64,000 nucleotides of DNA from Kalaharituber pfeilii (taxonomy: Eukaryota > Ascomycota > Pezizomycetes > Pezizales > Pezizaceae), in the NCBI GenBank assembly GCA_015179045.1, contig WHUZ01000104.1:124001-188000 (forward strand), read 5' to 3'. Below, piece after piece: positions 1 to 11,886 of this stretch (the first letter of the stretch is position 1; each line of letters begins with the position of its first letter). The notes below the pieces were generated by a model. It did no database searches. It saw nothing but the letters and a program-made list of their open reading frames with translations, and had not been told where the DNA came from. The translations under genes and the position numbers were made by a program.

Positions 1-545
1 TACAATCACTAGTATTGAATTCTGCTTATCACACTTGAATATCAATATTTTACCTTATTCAAAGATATGAAAAGTATACCAAGAAAATTTCTAAAGAAGT
101 CGTGGAGTTATTTATAGAATTCATATTCTCAGAAAAATTGTATGCAACAATTGTATAGAAAAGCTACTGGAATGGCAATTTGATGTATGAACTAGGCATT
201 AGACACACATTAACCCAATTAAAGCACTAATTATCAAGAGGCCTATTGGAGAGACTCTCTAGCCACTAGTCTATAGCCATTATGGTGAGCATTGAAGGGA
301 AGTAGCGCATTCTACCCTCCAGAGCACTTTGTATGGGAATTCCATATAAATGCATGCCAAGATATCAATGAAACACTCATGGTGCCATTAATCAACCACA
401 ATGTCTTTTCAGTGCAAATAGAATAAAGAATAACCCTTTATTTATTCGTCCTGAAAAGCACATACAAAATCCTACTCTAGTAGTTGGGATATATGTTGTC
501 GCGCATGCCGTCGCGACGTGGGGTACGTCGCTTTGTGATGAAAGA
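1..545 (+). repeat. Repeat X, copy 1 (partial)
   Basis: This stretch aligns by eye with 57920-59340: both share the ordered blocks 'tgaatatcaatatttta', 'gcaatttgatgtat', 'catgccaagatatcaatga' and 'gatatatgtt'. The copy starts at or before the window edge and is lost near 545, just outside the inverted-repeat element at 577. No coding capacity is seen. The nature of X is unknown: an old DNA transposon or an LTR are both possible. Confidence 0.6.
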
Positions 546-576
546 CGGTACCCCAACAGTATCAAGTTAAGTCCTA

Positions 577-2175
577 CCAGTATTGTATGGGTAAGTAACG
601 ATGTGCACACCGGTAACGCTGGGCGCCTTGGCGCCCATTTAGCACCCTCCCCCACGAACAAGTGCGCTAAGTCCAAATCTGAAGAGAAAAAAACGAAAAA
701 GCTACATCTCCAGCAATTATAATTTTATGTATATCACTATCCTATGGAACACCCCTCCTCCACCCCATGAGCTGGTACCCGCCGTACAGCACCTCCACTA
801 GCACTGTACTGCTCACATCACTTCATCAAACATTAGAAGCTTGAGATCTAGAGTATGGCACTATACGCACCCTTAAACATATAGTCTGAATTCCATCTCT
901 CGTGCCAGATTGGCTGCATCAATCTCATCCAGCCCTGATTCTGATTCTGGCGACTGTGATTCTAACTCAACTTGCTCCGAATTAAACTCTATAGGTGTAG
1001 AGGCTTGTATGGAGGTTGCTTCCGCTCTTCCAGACGCCTCTAGAAGCTCCAAATTCGCAGAATGTAACTCCACAGGCTCTGCCGAACCCCCCCCCCACCA
1101 TGGGTTCAGACCCTCGCCCAATACCTACCACAACAGCTCCTCGTCCACGCCCTCGCCCACGCCCTCGCCCACGTCCCTGCCCACGATTGGCAGCTTTCGC
1201 AGCAGCTGCTGCCTCTTTTTGTACTTTACAACGGTGCGGTACTAATGAGTACCTACATAACCGACAATATACTATTGATACGGCAGTCCCACTCTATATA
1301 TTAATCTAGATGCCTATAGTTTGTGCCGGTTTTGAGACTGGGTACAGCTCATATAGCACTACATGATGATGATAATGCAATTATTGCTGTTGCATATCGC
1401 ATGTGTGTGATGCTACATATCTGACATTTCTGACATATGCGGGCTGCTCACTCTACGGTCATAGCGACTTCTTAACATCGCCAAACTTGCTATACTTCCT
1501 CAGAATAGGTAATAGAGTATATGTCAAGATGAATAAGATCTCAGGTAGGATCATTGACACTTGGCAGCTCAGAGGATGTCTAGCATAGGATTTGGGATAT
1601 ACCAAATAGGTCACTACTCATCTCCTAGAAATTGGCTCAATGAATATGTGGAAGATAATTCCATGTATTCTACCATGCTCTAGCTTCAATTTGGTCCCCC
1701 CTGAGAGCTATTTGTACTCACAGGAATTTTTTGTTGTGGCATCCGGAAAATGCTCAATTTCTTAGTTATGCACAATTTCTTGCTACAGGAGCATAGAGTG
1801 CTATGTTACAGATCTCAAGCTGTTACTACTCATGTATTGTAATATAGCACTGGTAGTACCATTGCTACCATTCCTACTATTGCATGAGCAGGTAGAGCGT
1901 TGCAGTGAGTTGGTATTTGCTGGTAGGTGCCAGAGGAGGTTATTTAATAAGGTAGAGGGTGAAGCAACTGTAGATGCTGTAGGAGTAGCATTTTCACTTT
2001 TTTCCCTTCAACTTCAGAATCAGCGCAGTCAATATGGTCTATAATTAATTCATCATATATATTAGAGATATATTCTGTGAGATATGCCTGACATTTTGAT
2101 ATTGGGGAGGGTGCAAAACCGGCGCCAAGGTGCCCAGCGTTACCGGTGTGCACATCGTTACCCATACGGTACTGG
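577..2175. mobile_element. Foldback-like element with long imperfect inverted arms
   Basis: The two ends are inverted copies. The left end runs CCAGTATTGTATGGGTAAG then the block GATGTGCACACCGGTAACGC; the right end is its reverse complement around 2110-2175. The similarity continues inward for about 300 bp per arm with gaps (left to about 880, right down to about 1790). Both ends abut a TA dinucleotide (575-576 and 2176-2177), as expected for a Tc1/mariner-like or other TA-targeting non-autonomous element. The middle, with Pro/Ser/Thr-rich frames near 910-1245, shows no transposase motif. Exact family is uncertain. Confidence 0.6.
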
Positions 2176-2693
2176 TAAAAGGTCAGATCGCCTTAGTCTG
2201 GTTAGATCGCCTCAGGGAAGCTATTAATTACTTGGAACCGATTTTTGGTTCAGGCAAGAGAGGCAGCATCAGAGGTACGAAAACACGTACTAGCAGCCAT
2301 CATCTCGCTAGGTCTCATTCTTTCAGGTATTGAGCACGCAGGTGGAATGATGTTGGGTGAAAGGAGCGAGTTTTTCTTCAGTCAAGTGTGCAATAGGTAG
2401 TGTACATGACAGGTACGCATGGGCAGATCCCTAAGGAAATGGTGAAAAAAAACTTAAACTGGTCGACATGTCAAAATATCACGGATGTATCAGTTTGTAC
2501 ATTTATTATCAAATCTGGATCAATAACTTTGCTGCTATAGCCGAGCCGATATTCCGTACATTCAGAGAGAACTAGCATTCACGTTTCAAATGGAGAGATG
2601 AGCAACAGGCCATGAATATATTGAAGAAGGCAGTCACTAGAACAACATTTCCAATTTGTTCTATTCGCAGCCTGTAATCAACTCCGAACATTT

Positions 2694-3301
2694 AAGCGGT
2701 AGTTAAACCTGCCTCAGTCCGGTCGCGCAATTGTGGTACATGGAATTGCAACAACCAAAAGGCTGGGAAAGGTTAGGGACTGGATGGAGAAGGCGAACGC
2801 ATGGATGGGGAGCATAGTTACAGCCCTATGGTTGTGGAAGAAGGAGAGGAGGGAAGGGAAGAAGACCAGCTCGGTAGTAATCTACCTAAAAGGGGAGATA
2901 GAATCAGCGAAGGTAACGTTGTCGGGGAGATGGTTACACTCGGAATTATACCAGTGGAATAGAGTGGGTACAAAGGAAAAGGGGAAGAGGCGGGATGACA
3001 AGATGGGCGTGGATGAAGCAGCGGTGGAGGAGCAGGAAGAGTGCTCTGCGAGATGTGAGGGGAGAAGCATCCGCAGTTCGCCCCTTTGGCGCTGATATCG
3101 ACTGCCCAAGATACGCACAGTTCAGCATCTCGTACCTTAAGTGGTAGTTTCTTTTTAGTTGATGTCATATCAGGGGATGTCTTTGTATGTAGTTGCACAG
3201 GTGCCTGTCTCCGGGCCATAAGGACTTCGGTCCAGGGACCCTGCCATGGCGAACAGCTGCAACGGGGGTTATGTGATAGGAAAACAAAACAAAAAAAAAA
3301 A
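2694..3301 (+). mobile_element. ORF1-only non-LTR element (type B), copy 1
   Basis: A 608 bp insertion flanked by the 11-bp duplication tccgaacattt (2683-2693 and 3302-3312). The body encodes a degenerate version of a protein also found at 20.3-20.85, 34.8-35.2 and 55.3-56.0 kb (motifs 'IVVHGIA', 'KLGKVRDWMEKAN', 'WMG.IVAARW', 'KERREGKK'). The 3' end carries the type A tail: hairpin GGACTTCGGTCC, then CCCTGCCATGGCGAACAGCTGC and an A-rich tract (3284-3301). No RT is present, so mobilisation by a LINE is inferred. It inserted into the gypsy remnant. Confidence 0.75.
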
Positions 3302-3345
3302 TCCGAACATTTCCTACCTTCTTCCTTAGAGCCACCCCATGTACC

Positions 3346-3660
3346 TCAGACGCTTTCTCTCTCTTTCGTTTTCTCCTTTCGCACACTTCCTGTACCTCTG
3401 GTGACAAAAGGCCCTTTCCTAATCCCACTAGTACTGCGCGAACTTGAATACCATCCATGATGTGAAGATTCTTTTTTTAACTCTTTCAGGGGCAGTGACT
3501 CGGGGGTAACTACCATCAAGTCTCTGAGTGCCTCGCATATTTCCTTCATCTTTGTAGTAATATCCTCAACTTTTGGGTTAGGACTCTCCTGCTCTACGGG
3601 CGGGGTCTTATTCTTCTGCACCGGGGGACTTTTTCTGTGGCTTCTTCGGTGGCATTCTCT
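3346..3660 (-). pseudogene. Unidentified ORF fragment between retroelement pieces
   Basis: On the minus strand a frame starts near 3655 with a Lys/Pro-rich start ('MPPKKPQKKSPG'), shifts frame near 3620 and continues as a charged peptide ('KVEDITTKMKEICEALRDLM'). It lies between the type B element and the rest of the gypsy copy. It could be the N-terminal part of another retroelement ORF1 or gag. I do not recognise the family. Confidence 0.3.
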
Positions 3661-4920
3661 TATTGGCCGATGGTTCCTGATTTGGGGGCTCCTATTGGTT
3701 CGTGGGGCGCGGTCGGTGGCTGGTAACGGAGCGGGGAGCTGGAAATTCCTCGAAACTTCACCCTAAGGGGGAAACTTGAGGAGTTGAGTATTTGGAATGA
3801 AAATATGTAGGTTTCGCTAGGGGGGACGTTGTGGTTACGGTGCGGCTTCCAAGCGCTCGTCCTGTCGAGGTGGTTGTTTGTACGTCCCTTGAATGTTCCC
3901 TTCACGGCTGGGACGCAATTCTTCAACGGGAAATCCAAGGTGGTAAAGATAAAGAGAAGCAGCATCCGGTTCAATATGAACGTGGGCTTTCGACGTCTAC
4001 CGAGGGGTGTTATGATTCCGGGAAAGACGAAGTATACCCGTATAGCATCAAAATCCTTGTCGAAATTGACGCAAAAACGCTCGCTCATCAGTTCAATCAA
4101 CTCATATCGGACCTGCCGGAATCATTGATCAATAGGTAGCTGGCATGAATAGGACTCTTCGCATTTGGCATCAAACACGTTGAGGGGAACAGGTACAGGG
4201 GCCCTGATGCATTATTCAGACGCTGGAAAGTAGACAACTCAGATGTGGAAAGCAATCCAGAAGACCTAGGGATGTCATGGATGCAGACCTATCAGCACTC
4301 GCTCGGAAAGTGGAAGGGAATCAAAGATTATAACATGCTTGGGAAGCTCCGCAGAATCGCACATTACCTAGTTACCATGGAAAATTCCCCCGAGATAACT
4401 GACACACAATTCCGGTCATTCCAGCAACGTGCAATCAATTTTCTGGTTGCTGAGGGTAAGATGTTCCACCGCTCCCGCATCAATTTGCCTCTAAACGGTT
4501 CTATTGAGTCGAATGGAAAAGGTCGAGATCATCCAATAGCGCCATGGTGAGAGCGGGCGCCATGGGATCAAAGGAACCTATAACAAAGTCACCTTGAGAT
4601 ACCGGTAAAAGAAGTTCTTGCCTCATAAGAGGATGACTCTGAGTCTTCGGATGTAGAGGGGCTCAGCGCAGCATGGAAGGGGGGTCGGATGTTGCAGGGG
4701 TCAGTCGGTAGGTGTAGATCTCTTTGGTATAGAGCTGTTGGCTCATTCGTTTTTCATGATGGTTCGCTTGTTCGTTTCCTTGCCTCGCTTGATCGATGAT
4801 TCGCTTCCCCTTTTGTCGCTATGGGACCGCTTTTTCGGAGGTGGAGTGGGAAAATGATATTGAAAGCGGCGCATTTGGGTTCTTTTACCAACAGTAGTTG
4901 ATGGGGGGAAGACGAGCAGA

Positions 4921-7900
4921 TGTGTGTCTGAAACGGGTGAATGAAAGCGAGTGATGCATCGTTCGCGGGAAGAGAGAAGCTATTGGGGAGCACTTTAAAG
5001 GGACAATGATTGGCATGTACCAAAGGGAGGAAGCGGAAGATATATTGAGGGTAATGTATTGGAATCCCCTAACCAGCATCCTCATTATCTTGGACCACTA
5101 TTGGTTCTCTCCAACATACTGCACCGCATCGCTAGCTTGCTCAGGATCATAGTTCAACCTATCCTCAGCATCTCCTGCATCACCTATACCCTAGTATCTC
5201 CGATATACCTACAGCACTATGGTAGTGTCCTAGGGATTCCAAATCCCCGAGCATTCTTACCATGCGATCCAGCATTCTGGCATCTCCGACTTTCCCGGCA
5301 CCGTATCTCCGTATTTCCCGGCATCTCCGACTTCCCTTGCGTCCCCAGCATCTAGCATCACTGGCACTGTAGCTTTCTCAGCTTCCGCAGTAGCCGCTGA
5401 ATCCCCTTCCTGACTTCCACAGCTTCCCCAGCATCGGCAATATCATCGAAATCTACAGCTTTCCCCAGCTCCGTCTATCATTGCTAGCTTTCCTGCGTCG
5501 GTTGTGTCGCTTTCCCTATCAGCATTTCCTACATTGCCATGACAATGGTCTCCGGACGCCTATTATTATAGTCCAATATTTAGGCATCATATGCTGTGTA
5601 GTTCCATTCTGCGACTTCGAAAATTGTTAGACTATACCGGTAGTAGTTCTTTGTAAGGAGATGGCTTAGATACGAGAGACACGAGTAGTTTGTCACGTGA
5701 TGAGCACGTCCGCCGACTCTTATACTCGACTAATTACCAATAAAGCAACAAAAAAGCCCGGAAAAGCACTTGAGCCCCTACTAAAGTCATCAACACAGAT
5801 AATGAATTTCTTTTTTCAGATTTCAAACAAACACATCTTCGATTGAGTTGTGTTCCGGAAAGGAATTTAGGGGGGTATCTGCGCTGCAGTGACTGCCATC
5901 TTATGACATAAGGTATACAGAAGGTCTCCGTCAGACCCTCAACTATACAATACTGAGGAAATTTATGGACACCTATGCCCACGTATTGTGCTTCCAAATT
6001 GGGAACTATAATCACAAGGGCTTGGTGACAATATATAATGTAACCTAGCTGTTCAATTTGTATTTGATATCGTTTCAAGAAAAGAGAAAACCGCCATTGA
6101 TAATTCCATTGCACATTGATCTTTACCAGCATTGAACATCTTGGAATCATTGCAACATTCGACAAGTCTATAAGTATTAGACAATTGAGGTAAAAAAAAT
6201 ATAGGGCTGTATTGGACTACTACATGAAGATTATCCACATTCAAAAGGATTGTTCTCCTTTCCTTTTTTTGGGGAAGGAGGAATGCCGGTCAATTCGCGA
6301 CATTTCCTCGTAGATAATACTATAAAAGGAACTGGAAGGATATCAACGAGCCCTTCAATAGAGTGAGGGACGACCTCCGGATAACTCCCCTGGCGATCCT
6401 CGCTGTCGGATGAAATTAGGGACTGCACAATGGATACGGATTCGGAGGAAAGCAAGTGTCCTTCTCCTTCTTTGTCTACGTACAGAGCTAGCAGGAATAA
6501 CAATCATATGTCAAGAATAAGATAAAGAATCATTTCCCACTCCAGCCATGCTTAGCCACTTCCGAGCGTCACCGTTCAGCTTGAATCCTTGTTACACCGG
6601 ACTCCCGCCGCCTGCTAAAAACATATCCGACGTCGGCATTTCTTGCAGCGACAAGATGATTCGAGACTTCGATGTTTCCGGCTCGCCGAGCTTGCTACAT
6701 ATGCCGGAGGACACTAGTGGGATTAAGCCCGTGGAATAGGGAGACCTGGTGGAGGCAATGCTGGGTATGCTGGGTATGCTGGCTGTGGGGAAGTGGCTAA
6801 TGAAGCTCTGGTATTCAGCACATCAGTCCAGTATGCAATTGTTTGAAACGTTTAGAATGCTACTGCGAGCACTCCAGCACTTATACAGAATGAGTCTGTT
6901 GATCGGCAGTCGATCGTTTTGCTGTAGCTAGGTACACACTAGACACAGTGGCAGTTTACATTGCACTTGTACAAGATGCTGCCATGTAACGCTGAAGATA
7001 TTGCCCATGGAAATATGAGGGCAGGAGTGCAAAGCAAAACTGCAAATTTTCGTCCTTGTTCCATATAACACCATATGCTATGGCAGCATATTTTCGCATA
7101 CATTGTCTATCCTGAGGACTACTCGAGTACTTACATAATACCATCCAAAGACTATCACAAAATGGAATACCTAGTCTCCTGTCCATCAACACAGCCAAGC
7201 ATTTGGCTGTTGCCCTTATGTATCTACCGATGTCAAGGAAATGCGGAACAAACTATGGTGACAGGTTCGGGGCATCTGGGATAATTAGGATCGCAACTGC
7301 AATGTAATAAACAATCATCCATCATCGCCTACAGCTTCAAAGTGAAACAACATGCTCGTTGCACAAGTTCTCGCCTCCCTTGCTCTAGCACTGTACTCTC
7401 GCCTCCCTTCCTATAGCACTGTACTCCGACAGTTTTGCAATGTCGCACCACTAGTTATTTAAGATGGATAACTCAGAAACCTGAAAGTTTAGGTGATCAG
7501 TAGTGACCGCTCTCCAGCTAACGTTCTACGTTTAAATTCAGATTTCCTAGGGAGGTGAACAAAAAACTAGCTACTGTGGGTACATACATTCGAATTCAGA
7601 ATTTGCCTTCGGAACCACGAAGCAAAGAGGTTTCTACAGTAATTACTTGATACCGTTTCACATATACACCACACGAAGTCTAGGAAATGCGTGTTCTGTC
7701 ATACTTGTATGAATATGCGCATGAAATAGGGGCAATTGGATGAACAATTTGCATTGTGAAAAGACTTCACTTGTCAGGTTTATGTTTTGCGCAGCTGGGT
7801 TCGCCCGAATGACATGTGGGCCATGCCAAGCATAGTCTATTTTCGCTTGATGGAGGCTCTCAGTACGCTGCTTGCCAATGGTCCGTTAAAGACGGTGTAT

Positions 7901-8054
7901 GAAAACAAATTGCGGGGATGAATAATTGCAACGTAACAAACAATCATCAACCGCTGTTGCTTACAGTATCCTCAACGTGAATCAAGGCTCCTTATCCAAG
8001 CTCTCACCATTATTATTTTCACATCCTGTGAAGTACTGACACCAGTCATTCCAA
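4921..8054. other. Gene-poor stretch
   Basis: No frame here has recognisable domain content or a convincing exon structure. Visible structure is limited to the low-complexity block at 5240-5540, a weakly duplicated piece (7240-7345 and 7890-7970, sharing 'aacaaacaatcatc' and 'gcttacag'-like ends), and short frames at 5734-6165 (-), 6231-6503 (-) and 6548-6739 (+) that I cannot assign. Confidence 0.5.
5240..5540. repeat. Degenerate CT-rich imperfect tandem repeat
   Basis: The strand carries recurring words such as 'ggcatctccgac', 'cccagcatc' and 'tttcccggc' at irregular spacing of roughly 10-20 bp. It looks like a decayed short tandem array. The Ser/Pro/Ala-rich frames through it contain stops, so coding is not supported. 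Confidence 0.4.
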
Positions 8055-11000
8055 ATGGATAAAAATGATTCCAAAAGCCAAACAGGGCTTCGAGAGAGGG
8101 CTAGGAGATTCGGGGAAAAGCTTGGGATTGGGTCAGTTTCCAAGCAAGATGGCAATTTATCTCTGCTCAGGCTAACTTCCGTCTCTCCATAGAGGCTCAT
8201 CCAGATCGAGATCTCCTGCCGACAATATAGCGGGGCATACGAGGGCCTATAGCGCAACCCCACCAACAGATAGGCTTTCGCATACTCCCCCCCCCACAAC
8301 CCCACAAACAGGGCAGGCAGAAATATCGATGGGCCCAGTTACTACTCTCACATCACCAAAACCATTAGCACAAACGGAAACTGTGGATGTCTCCTCAGCA
8401 TCTGGTTCATCGCATTCATCAATTGTATCAGGGCCACCGCAAACTCCTCTGCAGAATTTACAAGATAAGGATATACGTGCCAATATCGAAGGTTTATTTG
8501 AGCAGTTACAGTCTGCTAAAGCAGATGTGGAAAAAAAGCAATGGAAATATATCAACAGGCATGGTGAAAATGTTGTCGTAGTGGAGCGGATAGGGCAGAT
8601 CCTTAAGGGGGTGCAGAAGTATGCAGCTATAGTTGATATAGCAATACAGCATAGCCCCGAAACCACCGCTCTTGTATGGGCTAGTGTTAGATTTATTTTG
8701 CAGGTCAGTCATAGAATTCTCCCCTATGTGACTTTTACTTAATATAATAGGATGCACTCAATCATGTTGAATTAATGGAAATCCTGGAACTTGCAATGGG
8801 AACTATTATTGATAGCATGGCCACTTGTGAATTCTATGCTCGCATCTATAGGACTGCATCATTGGAGGTCACATTGCATTCAGACTTAACTGAGGCTTTT
8901 AACCGCAAGTTGGGTTCTGCTCTGGACGAACTCTATGATGCGATTTCGAAGTTTACACTCGAAGTGAAAAAATATTTTGGTAGATCGGTATCCTGTAGGT
9001 TCAAGTTAGTTTGGGTCAGTTCGGACCTTACTAATGAGAACCAAATTTAGGTGCAACAAAGATTGAAAATCTCTTTATACTTTTCTCAATATTGATGCAA
9101 CCATTTCTCGATGAAATAGCTAGCAAGGAGAAGGTTATTCAGGAGTATACAGATATGGCTACAATTAAATGGGTTATGGGTAAGAACGCTATGTGAGTCC
9201 CATATGGATAGGCAAATTTATCTAATGAGAATAGAGAGTTCCAATGATCTTAAACAAATGGAGGGTCTTTTGAATAATATCAGAGGGGAACTGAAACTTT
9301 TGTCTACCCTAGACAGTAAGTACATGATTATATTAATTCAGTCATAAGAAATGGTTATGCAATTGATGCTAATTGTAATAAATAAATGCAGATGTCTTCA
9401 TGAACATGGAAGAAAACCTTGTGACAATCAGGAATATTAAGAATATGATAACTACACTTGGTACGTTTGATGTATACTTGTTTACCGATCTCTTTTTTTT
9501 AACATAGATTAGTGTCAAATTAACGTTAAACAACTGCTTGGAAAACTTTAGATCTAGATCTTGAGCAGCTTAAGAACAACTATCTAAATAGACATCAGCT
9601 GAAAAAGTTCGAACCTGACCTCTATATTCCAGCAGAAGGAATGTTACACTCACACGATAGCCAGCGTGTTGATCTACTAGAGGCTATTCAGAAATTCCTT
9701 TCAGATGCCATGCCACAAAAGGTTTGCTACATTTTAATTAGGCTTTTATCTTATTTCATTTGGTACTTGCAGCCTTGCCGGCTTTTGCTAAGACGAGTGA
9801 ATTAAAAGGTTTGCTTGATTCAAGGTACCGCTGGATCCGGAAAATCAACGTTCAACCATCACCTTGCACAGCAGCTATGGTCTGTCTTTGACAAAGCTTC
9901 CAATAAAGAAATTGCAGTAGTTCCAGTATTTATATCACTCTCTAGAGTATATACATCTGGAACCCACAACCAAGATCTAATAGCTGCTTTCTTTACTCAA
10001 CAAGGCTTTCATAAAGACCAAATAGACCTAGTTCGGCATCAACGGCAGTTCGTATTTATCTTAGATGGTTATGATGAAATTGAAAGACGAGATCGCAACT
10101 TTTATACCGAAAATGAGCTTGGTACATGGAACGCTAAAGTGGTCATTACCAGCCGACCCGAATATTTGCTCTCTGGATATCAAAGTCGGTTTTACCCCCG
10201 TGGTCAGCCAAAGCTATTGCAAGAATACTTCCTTGCACCGTTTTCAAAGCCCAGCATCCGAAAGTACATTTCACAATATGTGAAGACTAGACCTGGTCGC
10301 TCAGTCGAGGAGTACGAACAGTATATGCTGAACCCCAATATTTGTGCCTTAGTCAGCAACCCTTTCCTCCTCAAAATCGCTACGACTGTGACACCTGTTC
10401 AGGGCGAAGACAAGCTCAAGTGTAGCAATTTATACGAACAATTTATTACCTCTTGGCTAGACCAAGCACAGGCCCGTTTGGATAATATTCAACTACCAGT
10501 AGTCCAGCGTCATGCATACAATATGTTACATGAGGACAACTTCAGCTTCCAAGCACGACGCTATTGCCAACATTTTGCACTGGCTCTCTATCGACATCAG
10601 GTGCTAGAAGCAACCTATGCCCCCATTGCTATTTTCTCAAAATCTACATCGCAAGACCAGTCGACCTGGAGAAACTTTTTAGCAAATGATGATGTCAAAG
10701 TGCAAATTTTACGCTTCAGTTCACCACTTATTCGACAGAGAGATACATACCGATTTTTACACAAGTCGCTACGGGACTATTTGGTAGCTGAAGTGATTTG
10801 GAAAGATGAATTACTCACAGGCTGTAAAGCCAATGCACTCATCAATGAAGTTCATCTTGTCGATGATCCTGGAATTCTTGACTTTATCATCGAAAATGCC
10901 TCACTGTTGCACGACAGTCTTTTAGCTTTAATTGAGCGATCCAAAACTGACTCCGCGTTTTCTACTGCAGCAGCGAATGCAATTACAATTCTAGTTAGAG

Positions 11001-11209
11001 CTGGAAAGAGCTTTAGTGGTTATGATTTGCGTGGGATACGGATTCCTAGGGCTGATCTAAGCGGTGGTTGGTTTGATCGAGCTCAATTGCAAGGGGCAGA
11101 CCTCCGTCAGGTTCGCATGCATCAGATTTCACTACGGGAGGCAGACTTAAGTAACGCTTCACTGAATTATGTATCTTTTGGAGAAAGACCATTCATCCAA
11201 TTTGGCTGA
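8055..11209 (+). CDS. NACHT (STAND) NTPase with C-terminal pentapeptide repeats, 8 exons
   Basis: Exons that keep one frame are 8055-8131, 8193-8703, 8751-8994, 9051-9179, 9235-9315, 9392-9460, 9552-9721 and 9809-11209, giving 893 residues. Introns are 47-91 nt, several with CTAAC or CTAAT branch sites (for example near 8170 and 9225). An Arg/Ser-rich leader (about 26-50) precedes a helical N-terminal domain of the fungal NACHT type ('TALVWASVRFILQ'). The NACHT core has Walker A GTAGSGKST (about 433-441), Walker B FVFILDGYDEI (508-518) and ITSRPEY (540-546). Residues about 830-884 read as A(D/N)Lxx pentapeptide repeats ('RADLSGG', 'GADLRQV', 'EADLSNA'). The family senses a ligand through C-terminal repeats and signals through the N-terminus. 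The stop at 11207 comes just before a WD40-like remnant, so the protein may be truncated. The cognate ligand is unknown. Confidence 0.82.
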
Positions 11210-11620
11210 GAGAGGCGGGCTTGAGTAACGTTTCAATGAATTTGGTATCCTTTGGAGAGACATCATTCATATTGTTATAGTTATCCTTAAACCTTCAATA
11301 ACGTGATGAATCAGAGTATGTCTTTTTCCCCTAATGATCAGCTACTTGCTTTATCTATCTTTTTTTTTTTTTTAATAAATCATTACTCGCTTGCCGGCTT
11401 TATGTATCGCGCAGTCATCATCAGATTGTGTAGATGTGAAACGGTGTACTGTACCCTTGGCAAACGGTCACCCAAACTAACCGTTGTTCGGTGGTCCACG
11501 CTCTTGAAGCTTGGGCAATGGGATCTAACTCTCCCCATCATATAGAGGTGAACGTAACACACTTGGTGTGTGGTAAGCCCAATGCAAGGCCAGTTGTAGG
11601 GAGACAACTGAGTCCTTGGG
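11210..11620 (+). pseudogene. Broken WD40-like 3' extension of the NACHT gene
   Basis: Just after the NACHT stop, 11210-11280 repeats the last pentapeptide segment (11140-11209) in diverged form ('gcgggcttgagtaacgtttcaatgaa'-like against 'gcagacttaagtaacgcttcactgaa'). It is followed by a frame reading 'MSFSPNDQLLALSI' (11312-11358), close to the 'VAFSPDGQLLASG' core of the WD40 array at 21.4-22.5 kb. A retroelement tail at 11360-11395 then interrupts it. I infer that the gene once continued into a WD40 domain. Stops and insertions now block it. Confidence 0.5.
11360..11395 (-). mobile_element. 36-bp retroelement tail (type C) insertion
   Basis: T-rich run plus 'aataaatcattactcgcttgcc', the reverse complement of the type C tail end (GGCAAGCGAGTAATGAT then A). 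Flanks are gctttatctatc (11348-11359) and gctttatgtatc (11396-11407), a 12-bp duplication with one mismatch. It lies within the WD40-like remnant. Confidence 0.75.
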
Positions 11621-11631
11621 TATGAGCAGTT

Positions 11632-11745
11632 GTTTTTTTTTTTTATATCACGTAACTCCGCTTGCAGCGGTTCGCCATGGCAGGGTCCCTGGACCGAAGT
11701 CCTTATGGCCCGGAGACAGGCCCCTGTGCAACTACCTACATAAAC
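11632..11745 (-). mobile_element. 5'-truncated retroelement tail (type A, ORF1-only family)
   Basis: Poly(T) at about 11632-11643 followed by the reverse complement of the type A tail, including the GGACTTCGGTCC hairpin. The body ends near 11745, so only the 3' UTR inserted. I could not find a clear target duplication. Confidence 0.65.
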
Positions 11746-11886
11746 ATCCCCTATATAACTAGAACAAAAACAAAAACAACCCTGTTTCCTCTTACAGGCC
11801 CAAGGCAAGACATTATGGTGAGCGTAGGAAGCATCATAGCAGCTTAAGAGGCTTTACGACACTGGTCACTCCCCTTCAGCAAAACG

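Larger units (their letters stand above)
2200..4920 (+). mobile_element. Decayed Ty3/gypsy element, 3' part (copy 2)
   Basis: Collinear with the minus-strand copy at 31.5-34.1 kb. It has the post-protease linker (2220-2450), the start of the RNase H region ('FAAIAEPIF' near 2530), RNase H to the integrase zinc region (3790-4560, including 'FRSFQQRAINFLVAEGK' near 4410), a purine tract near 4675 and an LTR-like start at TGTTG (4690). Frames are broken by stops and shifts. A small retroelement sits at 2694-3301. As in the other copy, the linker joins RNase H directly with no RT palm between. The part before 2200 is missing. Confidence 0.65.

Noticed and set aside
910..1309. Ser/Pro/Arg-rich frames within the foldback-like element
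   Set aside because: Driven by a short CCCACGCCCTCG-type repeat; frames overlap each other and no start context or introns support a gene.
7982..8666. Minus-strand frames over the first NACHT exons
   Set aside because: They are shadows of the plus-strand gene, whose splice sites and phases are consistent.
8055..11209. Recent transfer from bacteria for the NACHT/pentapeptide gene
   Set aside because: Seven introns with fungal branch sites and a fungal-type N-terminal domain argue for a long-standing fungal gene; sequence alone gives no sign of recent transfer.
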